Shown here piece after piece: positions 1-5,800 of a DNA stretch of 7,071 bases. The position numbers and the translations under genes are program-made. The DNA lies in assembly GCA_964523575.1 (NCBI GenBank), contig CAZGAV010000117.1, forward strand, positions 1-7,071, written 5' to 3'. The notes beneath the pieces were generated by a model. The model had not been told where the DNA came from. It made no database searches and saw only the letters and a program-made list of their open reading frames with translations. This DNA comes from DAOUTW01 sp964523575 (GTDB taxonomy: Bacteria > Zixibacteria > MSB-5A5 > GN15 > JAAZOE01). Each line of letters opens with the position of its first letter. Within the stretch, counting starts at the first letter, position 1.

Positions 1-1
1 T

Positions 2-1045
2 TTGCTGGTTTTGGGACTGGGTATCTATCTGGCCGGGTGCAGTAAAAAAGGCCTCCAACCGGTTGAGTATCAGGCATATTATGCCTATTTTGCAGATCAG
101 CAGGCGCCCAATAAATATTTCAGGTACAACACATCCACGTTTGAGATAGACACCTTCGAGCTACCCTACGATTCCTACTATGACGACTTCTGCATATCAC
201 CCGACGGTAAAACCATGTACCTGCACCCGGACGATGGCATTGTCGAAGTCTCACTGGATTCGTTTGAGGTGGTGGCCGAGCATCCGATTGTTTTGCCTAA
301 GGGTTTTGTTACGGGGCCGGGGCACCAGATTGTTATATCACCGAACGGTCGCTATCTGGCAACCCTGAATCAATATCTTAACATCGTGGATTTGGCCAAT
401 TTCTCGGTTGTCTACTCGGATACCGGCACAATCTCCGTAAATGGTTGGTTTACAGACGACAGCAAGACGTTTTTTTGCTCCAATCGAAGTGTTGAGAGAT
501 TTGAGGTGCTTGAAATCGTACTAAACGACAGTCTTGAGGTGCGAAGACATTTCTTCGAGGCGGGGTCAGTCTCCCAAATCATAGCTTCCCCTGATAACCG
601 GCTGTGGTTTTTGATGATTTATGCCGGTTACGGCATCTCGGTCTTCCAGGTCTATGATGCTGAAAAGGATTCGGTGATCTTTAGAGATGTAAGATGCCCG
701 GGGTTTGGTCATATGGCCATTACACCCGATGGCCGGTACGTAACATATTCCCGGCCTGGCAACATGCAGGGCTGGTGCACTCCCTATCCATATATAATCA
801 TATTTGACGTAATGGGTAACAAGATTGATCGGGAGGTCTTTACTTTTAATGATTCTATCGGCGCTGCGCTGGCCATAGATGAATTATGGGTAACCCCGGA
901 CGGGTGCCGCTTTGTCGGAATTTCGAGTCCATACCTCGGCTTCGGTCATGTTTTTCAATACAATCTTTTATCCCATATGGTCGAAGCGCAATTTTGGGGA
1001 CCAGCAAGAAGGGTATTTTCATTACAAGGACAAAGAAAGCTATAG
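2..1045 (+). CDS. Beta-propeller lipoprotein, 5'-truncated by the window edge
   Basis: The reading frame is open from the first bases and ends at TAG 1043-1045, giving 347 visible residues. It opens with a hydrophobic stretch ending in a lipobox, L10-A-G-C13, followed by SKKG, so the mature protein is probably a lipoprotein anchored at Cys13. Only 12 residues precede that cysteine and none is basic, so the TTG at base 2 is unlikely to be the true start, which should lie upstream. Five short repeats of the type (S/T)PDG-x-(Y/F) occur near residues 65-74, 112-121, 196-204, 240-249 and 298-307. They are spaced like blades of a WD40/YVTN-type beta-propeller. Such surface or periplasmic propellers usually bind proteins or ligands; no catalytic motif is visible and no specific function is claimed. 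The last ~15 residues (GPARRVFSLQGQRKL) are basic and unlike the rest, so the C-terminus may have been altered. It faces the next gene tail to tail and is not in an operon with it. Confidence 0.8.
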   Translation: MLVLGLGIYLAGCSKKGLQPVEYQAYYAYFADQQAPNKYFRYNTSTFEIDTFELPYDSYYDDFCISPDGKTMYLHPDDGIVEVSLDSFEVVAEHPIVLPKGFVTGPGHQIVISPNGRYLATLNQYLNIVDLANFSVVYSDTGTISVNGWFTDDSKTFFCSNRSVERFEVLEIVLNDSLEVRRHFFEAGSVSQIIASPDNRLWFLMIYAGYGISVFQVYDAEKDSVIFRDVRCPGFGHMAITPDGRYVTYSRPGNMQGWCTPYPYIIIFDVMGNKIDREVFTFNDSIGAALAIDELWVTPDGCRFVGISSPYLGFGHVFQYNLLSHMVEAQFWGPARRVFSLQGQRKL

Positions 1046-1071
1046 AACAGAGCCGACATCTTTTTGTGAGC

Positions 1072-1091
1072 GGCCGATATCCACATCTGCC
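1072..1091. repeat. Imperfect hairpin in the convergent intergenic gap
   Basis: GGCCGAT (1072-1078) can pair with ATCTGCC (1085-1091) with one mismatch, around a 6-base loop. It lies in the 127-base gap between the two convergent genes. No T-run follows on either strand, so it is a poor intrinsic terminator. It could be part of a degraded interspersed repeat or a shared weak 3'-end structure. Nothing else recognisable is visible in 1046-1172. Confidence 0.3.
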
Positions 1092-1172
1092 CTGGAGTGA
1101 GGTGAGTCGGGTAAGCAGACCGGGGATTGCATGACTCGCGACATCGGACAAATGAAGCCACTTGCATTAATC

Positions 1173-2030
1173 TCAATTCACTATCCCTGCGCCGCAAGAC
1201 ACAAACCACCCGCCCCGATCCGTCGGGGTTGACCTACCCCAAAAAGAATCTTCCGGCTTATACAAATTCAGGATCACTTCATATTTTATATGGGTCGTAT
1301 TCTCATAGAGTTCGTTCTGGATAGAATCGTGATACGCGGCTTGGTCTTTTATAAGTCCTATTTTGTGAAATTTGAACTCGCCTTTCGATCTGCCCCAAAT
1401 CTCGCCATCCACATTTATATGTTGGACATCAGAATCGGTCAATGGCTCCCGCTCTAGTTTCTTCATCATTTCCCGATCGGTAAGTGCATGATAAATGACT
1501 TTATATTCGGGTTTGGGCCAAGACGGTTCCCAAGGTAGCTCCTTGCCCCTATATTGATTTTCAGATCGACCGTGAAGTTTGTTAAATGGATATGTTTGAA
1601 AACGAGGATCGATTTTTAAGGTTTCCACTGTGCTCTCTGTAGTAATAAAATAAATATGCGCATCCATTAAAGGCATATTATTTCTTTTAACCACAGATTT
1701 TACTATTATTCCGCAAGTATCATTGGGCGGTATTATTGCATTGAAAGTAAATGCAAGAGAATCGCCATTATTTGACACTACTTCCCAATTTTTGTCTCCT
1801 TCATAATTAATCCCACCAATCGTCATGACCGTGATAGCAACCGTATCGAAATCATATTCGGCAGTTATATAGTACTCGAATGCAATAGCATGATTTACTT
1901 TGGGCTCTGATAATGGATTTATTCCGGCACCGAAAGGTATTTCAGGTGGCCTAGCATTGCATAATTCTGCTTGCCCGATAATAAAAGAATAGAAAATCAT
2001 GACGGCTATTAGAATTGATTTATATCTCAT
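1173..2030 (-). CDS. Hypothetical secreted protein with N-terminal signal peptide
   Basis: I do not recognise this 285-residue protein. The start at 2030 is preferred over an in-frame ATG 30 bases upstream (2060). A strong AAGGAGGG lies 4 bases before the 2030 ATG, none precedes the other, and this start gives a clean signal peptide: basic MRYK, then a hydrophobic core to about residue 18, with possible cleavage after GQA (residue 21). Residues ~40-130 alternate hydrophobic and polar residues like a beta-sandwich or Ig-like fold. Residues ~140-265 are rich in charged and aromatic residues (Trp at 167, 171, 212) with no catalytic motif that I can name. The gene is markedly AT-rich compared with the operon to its right, suggesting a different origin. 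Its last 20 codons (from Arg266) switch abruptly to GC-rich sequence containing a hairpin, so the annotated C-terminus may come from an inserted repeat. Two cysteines (24 and 106) precede that tail and one (279) lies in it. It is transcribed alone and divergently from the operon. Confidence 0.65.
   Translation of the reverse strand: MRYKSILIAVMIFYSFIIGQAELCNARPPEIPFGAGINPLSEPKVNHAIAFEYYITAEYDFDTVAITVMTIGGINYEGDKNWEVVSNNGDSLAFTFNAIIPPNDTCGIIVKSVVKRNNMPLMDAHIYFITTESTVETLKIDPRFQTYPFNKLHGRSENQYRGKELPWEPSWPKPEYKVIYHALTDREMMKKLEREPLTDSDVQHINVDGEIWGRSKGEFKFHKIGLIKDQAAYHDSIQNELYENTTHIKYEVILNLYKPEDSFWGRSTPTDRGGWFVSCGAGIVN
1213..1228. repeat. GC-rich hairpin inside the 3' end of the leftward gene
   Basis: CCCCGATCCGTCGGGG forms a perfect 6-bp stem (1213-1218 with 1223-1228) and a 4-base loop. 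It lies within the last 20 codons of the leftward gene, in a GC-rich patch of about 60 bases that contrasts with the AT-rich body of the gene. This looks like one arm of an interspersed repeat that extended the reading frame. That is inference, because only one copy is visible here. Confidence 0.4.
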
Positions 2031-2034
2031 TTTA

Positions 2035-2042
2035 CCCTCCTT
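2035..2042 (-). promoter_or_regulatory. Ribosome binding site that fixes the start of the leftward gene
   Basis: On the minus strand AAGGAGGG ends 4 bases before the ATG at 2030-2028; the GGAGG core is 5 bases away. This near-perfect Shine-Dalgarno sequence decides for this start over the upstream in-frame ATG at 2060. Confidence 0.75.
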
Positions 2043-2088
2043 GTTTATTGAAATACCCATTTATCGATGATTTCTTCCCTACTGAAAA

Positions 2089-2118
2089 ATTATATTTAAC
2101 GTCACTCTTAAACCGCAA
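2089..2118 (-). promoter_or_regulatory. Candidate sigma-70-type promoter for the leftward gene
   Basis: On the minus strand a perfect TATAAT (-10) occupies 2094-2089. A weak TTGCGG (-35, 3 of 6 matches) lies 18 bases upstream at 2118-2113. Transcription would begin near 2082, leaving a leader of about 50 bases before the ATG at 2030. The -10 is good and the -35 poor; the region is AT-rich, so chance matches are possible. Confidence 0.35.
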
Positions 2119-2241
2119 ATACAAGTATAGGTTCAATGGATGAGATTTAGTTTGTTAGTCTGACTTTCATGGTACAATGCGCAAGCCATATACCTCGATG
2201 AAATTAGATTCCAATGAAATTTAAAAAGATGCCCAGCCCAA

Positions 2242-2269
2242 TTGATGCACTTATATAAATATATATAAT
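2242..2269 (+). promoter_or_regulatory. Candidate rightward promoter upstream of the hairpin cluster
   Basis: TTGATG (2242-2247, 4 of 6 to the -35 consensus) and a perfect TATAAT (2264-2269) are 16 bases apart. Transcription would start near 2276 and run through the hairpin cluster toward the transporter operon, giving either a leader of over 300 bases or a short separate RNA. The surroundings are simple AT repeats, which lowers confidence. Confidence 0.3.
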
Positions 2270-2374
2270 GCTGCAATTACTCATTGTCAAGTGTTATTAC
2301 AAGTTAATGGCGGTACCGATTCAAAGAGGTTTAGTACTATCTTCTGTATGACTGCTATCTTCAATCGCGGGGGG

Positions 2375-2494
2375 CCCGCCTCTTTAGAGGCGGGGTCATG
2401 TGACCTCAGACCGATGCCCGGGTCTAAAGACCTGGGGCACCCGAGTCCGGTTTGGGCGCAAATTCATGCCGGGAGAGGTTGACGGACGCCCCAA
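2375..2494. repeat. Cluster of GC-rich hairpins, possible REP-like composite repeat
   Basis: Several stem-loops follow each other. The first has CCCGCCTCT (2375-2383) pairing with AGAGGCGGG (2386-2394), tip TT. The second has GGTCA (2394-2398) with TGACC (2401-2405). The third has TGCCC-GGGTCT (2415-2425) with AGACCT-GGGGCA (2428-2439), one bulged G and one G-T pair. A looser outer pairing joins TTGGGCG (2452-2458) and CGCCCCAA (2487-2494). None is followed by a T-run, so they are not ordinary intrinsic terminators. The dense palindromic make-up and sharp GC rise against AT-rich flanks fit an intergenic repeat of the REP/BIME type or a structured RNA. Copy number in the genome cannot be seen here. 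Confidence 0.5.
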
Positions 2495-2507
2495 TCACCC
2501 TGATTAT
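2479..2507 (+). promoter_or_regulatory. Candidate promoter of the transporter operon
   Basis: TTGACG (2479-2484, 5 of 6 to the -35 consensus) and GATTAT (2502-2507, 4 of 6 to the -10 consensus) are separated by 17 bases. Transcription would start near 2514 and place the palindrome at 2541 and the inverted repeat at 2559 in the 5' leader. The -35 overlaps the right side of the hairpin cluster. The match is reasonable but unproven. Confidence 0.35.
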
Positions 2508-2540
2508 ATCATTACATATCAACGCCTTAAGTTTAGAGTG

Positions 2541-2558
2541 AAAAAAGTCGACTTTTTT
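2541..2558. promoter_or_regulatory. Perfect 18-bp palindrome AAAAAAGTCGACTTTTTT
   Basis: Six A, GTCGAC and six T form an exact two-fold symmetric site about 45 bases before the operon start. A stem with no loop and an A/T arm is a poor RNA terminator, so a binding site for a dimeric regulator is the better reading. The regulator gene is not in this window. Confidence 0.45.
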
Positions 2559-2579
2559 TGAATCGTTTTGCCCGATTCA
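2559..2579. promoter_or_regulatory. 7-7-7 inverted repeat directly after the palindrome
   Basis: TGAATCG (2559-2565) and CGATTCA (2573-2579) are exact inverted copies around a 7-base centre (TTTTGCC). It abuts the 18-bp palindrome. It could be a second operator half-site pair or a leader stem-loop 25-50 bases ahead of the transporter start, where it could affect translation. Confidence 0.45.
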
Positions 2580-2604
2580 CCATCTAAACCATCAATTAGC
2601 CAAA

Positions 2605-4980
2605 ATGAACAACAGAAAGGGCAAATACGTGAAAGAATCTCTGACCAAGTTTTCCATTAACCATCCTCTGATCGTTATCGGCCTCGTGCTGGTAATCACC
2701 ACCTTCTTCGCTTTCCAGCTTACCAATATCAAAATCGACACCGACCCCGAAAATATGCTTCCCGAGGATGAACCGGTGCGCGTCTTCAACGACGCCGTCA
2801 AAGAAGATTTCGGTATTTCCGACTTCATCGCCGTGGGCGTCGTCAGTGAAAAAGGCGCCTTCACCAAAACGCAGTTGGAACGCATATACAATATCACGGA
2901 AGAAATCGCCAAGATCGACGGCGTCGTGGCCGACGATATCATGGCTCCCTCGATGGTTGACGATATCCGCCAGGGCGGAAACAATTCGCTGGTCATAGAA
3001 CCCCTCATGGGCGAACCTCCGGCCGACGAAGCCGGCGCCCAGTATATTCTGAGCCGGATTAAGGCCAACCCCATCCTTCGCGGCAAACTGGCCTCCGACG
3101 ACGGCAAGGCCCTGGCCCTGTTTATTCCGATCGAGGCCAAAGACATGTCGCATCGTATCGCCGGCGAAATCACCGAGATTACAAAGAAATATGGCGGCGA
3201 CGAAACCTATCATATCGCCGGATTGCCGGTGGCCGAAGACAGTTTCGGCAAGGAAATGTTCAACCAGATGATTTATTCGGCGCCATTGGCCGGGCTGATC
3301 ATTTTCATTCTGATGTATATCTTCTTCCGCAATATCCGGATCATCATCCCCCCGATGATCGTCGCCGTGACTTCGATAATCTGGACTATGGGCCTGCTGG
3401 TTATGACCGGCAACACCGTCCATATCATGAGTTCGATGATTCCCATTTTCCTCTTCCCCATCGCGGTCCTCAATTCCATCCATATCCTGTCGGAATTTCA
3501 CGACCGCTTCGGAAGATACAAACATAAAGAATCGACCATCCGCCATACCATCGGCGAACTGTTTCTGCCGATGCTGTTCACCTCGGCGACAACGGTGGTC
3601 GGTTTCCTTTCGCTTCTGACCAACAATATCCCGCCGGTGCAGGTCTTCGGTATCTTCGTCGCCTTCGGCGTCGCCGCCTCATGGTTGCTTTCCCTTACCC
3701 TGAATCCGGCTTTCGCCATGCTCATGCCCGACAAGGCCCTGCGCCATTTCGGCGTCAAGGACGAGGACTCCCGCTCCCTGCTGGCTCGCGCCCTCCATGT
3801 CATCCGCAATTTCACCTCCCGTCGTTATCGGGCCATCCTCTTCGGAGCCGCGTCGGTCATGGTCATCTCGGCCGTCGGTCTGTCGATGATCGTCGTCAAC
3901 GATAACCCGGTCAAATGGTTCAAATCCAACCATCCCATGCGCATCGCCGACCGGGAACTGAATAAACACCTCGCCGGAACCTACATGAACTATCTGGTAA
4001 TCGACGGCGGCGAACCGGACGCCATCAAGAACCCGGAACTTTTGAGCTACATCGATAAATTACAGCGTCATATTGAAAAGAATGAAATCGTCGGCGCCAC
4101 CACCGGGATCACCGACATTGTTAAAAAAATCCGTTTCGAACTTTTCGGAGGCAAAGACCGCACCAAGTATTCTCTGCCAGACGATCGCAATGAGATAGGC
4201 CAGAGCCTCTTTCTCTATGAAATGTCCGGCGGCGATCCCGACGACCTCTTCAAACTCGTTACCGACGATTATTCCAAGGCCAATATCTGGGTCCAGATGA
4301 CCGCCGGCGACAACCAGACCGTTTCCGCGGTCGTGGACGACGCCAATCAATATATGATCGACAACCCGCCCCCGGCCGGCGTCGAATATCACTGGGCCGG
4401 CCTGCCCTATGTCAACGTCGTCTGGCAGGACAAGATGGTCACCGGCATGGGACTGTCGCTTCTGATGTCATTCGGCATCGTCTTCCTCATGATGGTCTTC
4501 CTCTTCCGCTCCGTCCTCATGGGCCTGATTTCCATGCTCCCCCTGACGATCACAATCATGGCCATCTACGGCGCCATCGGGTTTATCGGCAAGCCATACG
4601 ATATGCCGGTAGCGGTCCTGTCCTCGCTGACGCTGGGCCTGTCTATCGACTTCGCCATCCATTTCATCCAGCGATCGCGAACGATCCATAAACGAACCGG
4701 CAATTTCCGGGAAACGTTCAATCAGATTTTTGAGGGTCCGGGCCGGGCCATCAGCCGCAATGTGCTGGTCGTCGCCATCGGTTTCGTGCCCATGTTTTTC
4801 TCCAACCTGGTGCCCTATATCACGGTCGGAACCTTCTTCTTCGCCATCATGACCGTATCCGGCGCTGTCACCCTGCTTCTGTTACCGGCTATCTCGATTC
4901 TGCTGAGGCGGAAGCTCTATCCCAATGTCAATAAAGATCACGCCAAATCCAATCTGAAAGAAGGAGCTTTGCAGTCATGA
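2605..4980 (+). CDS. RND-superfamily exporter (MMPL/COG1033 type), inner membrane
   Basis: A 791-residue proton-driven RND permease of the single-gene MMPL-like class, which moves lipids or other hydrophobic molecules out of the inner membrane. The layout is the duplicated 1+5 helix plan: TM1 ~22-40, periplasmic domain ~41-220, TM2-6 ~224-375; then TM7 ~409-430, periplasmic domain ~431-610, TM8-12 ~612-766. Family marks include TDPENMLP (46-53) after TM1, its counterpart DNPVKWF (433-439) after TM7, and GLSIDFAIHF (678-687) in TM10 with the likely proton-relay Asp682. The matching first-half motif, VLNSIHILSEF (288-298), has Leu289 where the Asp aligns, next to Asn290. The length is normal for the family. 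The ATG at 2605 has no ribosome binding site; an in-frame GTG at 2629 (codon 9) is preceded by AGAAAGGG and gives the typical N-terminus KESLTKFSINHP, so it may be the real start. Its stop overlaps the next start (ATGA), so the two are translationally coupled. Substrate unknown. Confidence 0.93.
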   Translation: MNNRKGKYVKESLTKFSINHPLIVIGLVLVITTFFAFQLTNIKIDTDPENMLPEDEPVRVFNDAVKEDFGISDFIAVGVVSEKGAFTKTQLERIYNITEEIAKIDGVVADDIMAPSMVDDIRQGGNNSLVIEPLMGEPPADEAGAQYILSRIKANPILRGKLASDDGKALALFIPIEAKDMSHRIAGEITEITKKYGGDETYHIAGLPVAEDSFGKEMFNQMIYSAPLAGLIIFILMYIFFRNIRIIIPPMIVAVTSIIWTMGLLVMTGNTVHIMSSMIPIFLFPIAVLNSIHILSEFHDRFGRYKHKESTIRHTIGELFLPMLFTSATTVVGFLSLLTNNIPPVQVFGIFVAFGVAASWLLSLTLNPAFAMLMPDKALRHFGVKDEDSRSLLARALHVIRNFTSRRYRAILFGAASVMVISAVGLSMIVVNDNPVKWFKSNHPMRIADRELNKHLAGTYMNYLVIDGGEPDAIKNPELLSYIDKLQRHIEKNEIVGATTGITDIVKKIRFELFGGKDRTKYSLPDDRNEIGQSLFLYEMSGGDPDDLFKLVTDDYSKANIWVQMTAGDNQTVSAVVDDANQYMIDNPPPAGVEYHWAGLPYVNVVWQDKMVTGMGLSLLMSFGIVFLMMVFLFRSVLMGLISMLPLTITIMAIYGAIGFIGKPYDMPVAVLSSLTLGLSIDFAIHFIQRSRTIHKRTGNFRETFNQIFEGPGRAISRNVLVVAIGFVPMFFSNLVPYITVGTFFFAIMTVSGAVTLLLLPAISILLRRKLYPNVNKDHAKSNLKEGALQS
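2614..2631 (+). promoter_or_regulatory. Ribosome binding site plus alternative GTG start of the transporter
   Basis: AGAAAGGG (2614-2621) lies 7 bases before an in-frame GTG (2629-2631). The upstream ATG at 2605 has only AT-rich sequence before it. On this evidence the protein may be 783 rather than 791 residues, with no loss of any domain. Confidence 0.45.
4961..4966 (+). promoter_or_regulatory. Ribosome binding site inside the transporter 3' end
   Basis: AAGGAG ends 10 bases before the ATG at 4977. It lies within the last codons of the transporter gene and supports coupled translation across the ATGA overlap. Confidence 0.65.
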
Positions 4981-5783
4981 AGAAGACTCTTATCACCTTG
5001 ACCATACTGGCTCTGACCCTCATGGCCGGACATAGCGTTATAAAGGCTCAAACCGATGCCACCGAGATCATGAAAAAATCGCATATGGCTTATTACTATG
5101 CGGCCGACGACGGCGTCGCCGAAGTCACCATGAAGATCATCAACAAGAAAGGCAAAGAACGCACCCGCGAATTCACCATGCTCCGCCTCGACCTCAAAGA
5201 CGGCGGCGAACAGAAATACTATACCTATTTCAAACAGCCGTCCGACGTCTCCCGCCTGACCTTCATGGTCTGGAAAAATCCCGACGCCAACGACAATCGC
5301 TGGCTTTATGTGCCCGCCGTTGATCTCGTCAAACAGATTTCCGCCGACGACAAAAACTCCTCCTTCGTCGGTTCTGATTTCACTTACGAGGACGTTTCCG
5401 GGCGGCACTGGTCGGAGGACAAACACACTCTGGTGTCGGAAAACGAAACCCTCGACGGCAAACCGGTTTACATCATCAGTTCCACCCCGATCGAGGATTT
5501 CGGCGGCTTCGCCACCAAGAAAAGCTGGATCGACAAGGACACCTACCTGCCCCTGCGCGAAGAATACTACGACAATAAAGGCGAACTGATCCGCGTCTTC
5601 ACTGCCGACAAGATTGAAAATATCGACGGCATCGCGACCGTTACCCAGCGCACTATGGACAATGTCAAAAAGGGCCAGAAAACGACCGTCTATTTCAACG
5701 ACATCAGCTACAACGCCGGCCTCACCGATGATATTTTCACTGAACGATACCTCAAAACCCCGCCGCGCCAGTTCATCAAGTAG
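4977..5783 (+). CDS. LolA-like outer membrane lipoprotein-sorting family protein, periplasmic
   Basis: The 268-residue product has a signal peptide: MKK, a hydrophobic core to about residue 18, and likely cleavage after Ala24 (IKA-QT). The body matches the LolA-like family annotated as outer membrane lipoprotein-sorting protein (LolA_like fold). The diagnostic stretch is RWLYVPAVDLVKQI (108-121) followed by SSFVGSDFTYEDV (128-140), then a TLDGKPVY strand (158-165) and a KSWIDKDTYLPLREEYYD segment (182-199). Members form a half-barrel that holds an acyl chain or lipid. Classical LolA carries lipoproteins from LolCDE to LolB; this family is instead often found beside RND exporters, as here. The mature protein is longer than classical LolA. 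It starts inside the transporter stop (ATGA) and is followed after 17 bases by the outer-membrane barrel gene. This suggests a shuttle between the two membranes; that role is inference. No lipobox is present, so it should be soluble. Confidence 0.9.
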   Translation: MKKTLITLTILALTLMAGHSVIKAQTDATEIMKKSHMAYYYAADDGVAEVTMKIINKKGKERTREFTMLRLDLKDGGEQKYYTYFKQPSDVSRLTFMVWKNPDANDNRWLYVPAVDLVKQISADDKNSSFVGSDFTYEDVSGRHWSEDKHTLVSENETLDGKPVYIISSTPIEDFGGFATKKSWIDKDTYLPLREEYYDNKGELIRVFTADKIENIDGIATVTQRTMDNVKKGQKTTVYFNDISYNAGLTDDIFTERYLKTPPRQFIK

Positions 5784-5784
5784 T

Positions 5785-5790
5785 GGGAGG
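5785..5790 (+). promoter_or_regulatory. Ribosome binding site of the outer-membrane barrel gene
   Basis: GGGAGG lies just after the TAG at 5781-5783 and 10 bases before the ATG at 5801. It sets that ATG as the start of a gene that continues past the window. Confidence 0.6.
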
Positions 5791-5800
5791 TCAGACGATA

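Larger units (their letters stand above)
2061..2604. other. Divergent intergenic region, no credible gene, rich in DNA structure
   Basis: This spacer separates the leftward secreted-protein gene from the rightward transporter operon. Its left half (to about 2340) is AT-rich and holds promoter-like sequence on both strands. Bases 2366-2495 are strongly GC-rich and packed with hairpins. The final ~70 bases hold a perfect palindrome and an inverted repeat just before the operon. A 63-codon open frame at 2291-2482 runs through the hairpins, has no ribosome binding site and is not considered a gene. I see no tRNA, riboswitch of known type, CRISPR or mobile-element end. Confidence 0.7.

Noticed and set aside
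2031..2060. Longer start at 2060 for the leftward gene
   Set aside because: No ribosome binding site precedes it and it adds ten polar residues before the signal peptide, while the 2030 start has a strong AAGGAGGG.
2251..2270. TATA-type simple repeat as an origin or recombination site
   Set aside because: It is only a short run of alternating A and T without DnaA boxes or paired repeats.
2291..2482. 63-codon plus-strand frame in the spacer
   Set aside because: It runs through the hairpin cluster, lacks a ribosome binding site and its product shows no protein-like pattern.
2541..2559. Palindrome plus T-run as an intrinsic terminator
   Set aside because: The stem has no loop and only a short GC core, and no gene ends upstream on that strand; a binding site or leader element fits better.
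2592..3173. 193-codon minus-strand frame
   Set aside because: Another antisense frame of the transporter; Ser-rich low-complexity composition and no support.
2596..3546. 316-codon open frame on the minus strand
   Set aside because: It lies wholly opposite the well-supported transporter gene, is very rich in His, Asp and Gly as antisense frames of GC-rich genes are, has no membrane or domain motif and no ribosome binding site.
4938..5426. 162-codon minus-strand frame across the transporter/LolA-like junction
   Set aside because: Antisense to two genes whose families are recognised; no initiation signal.
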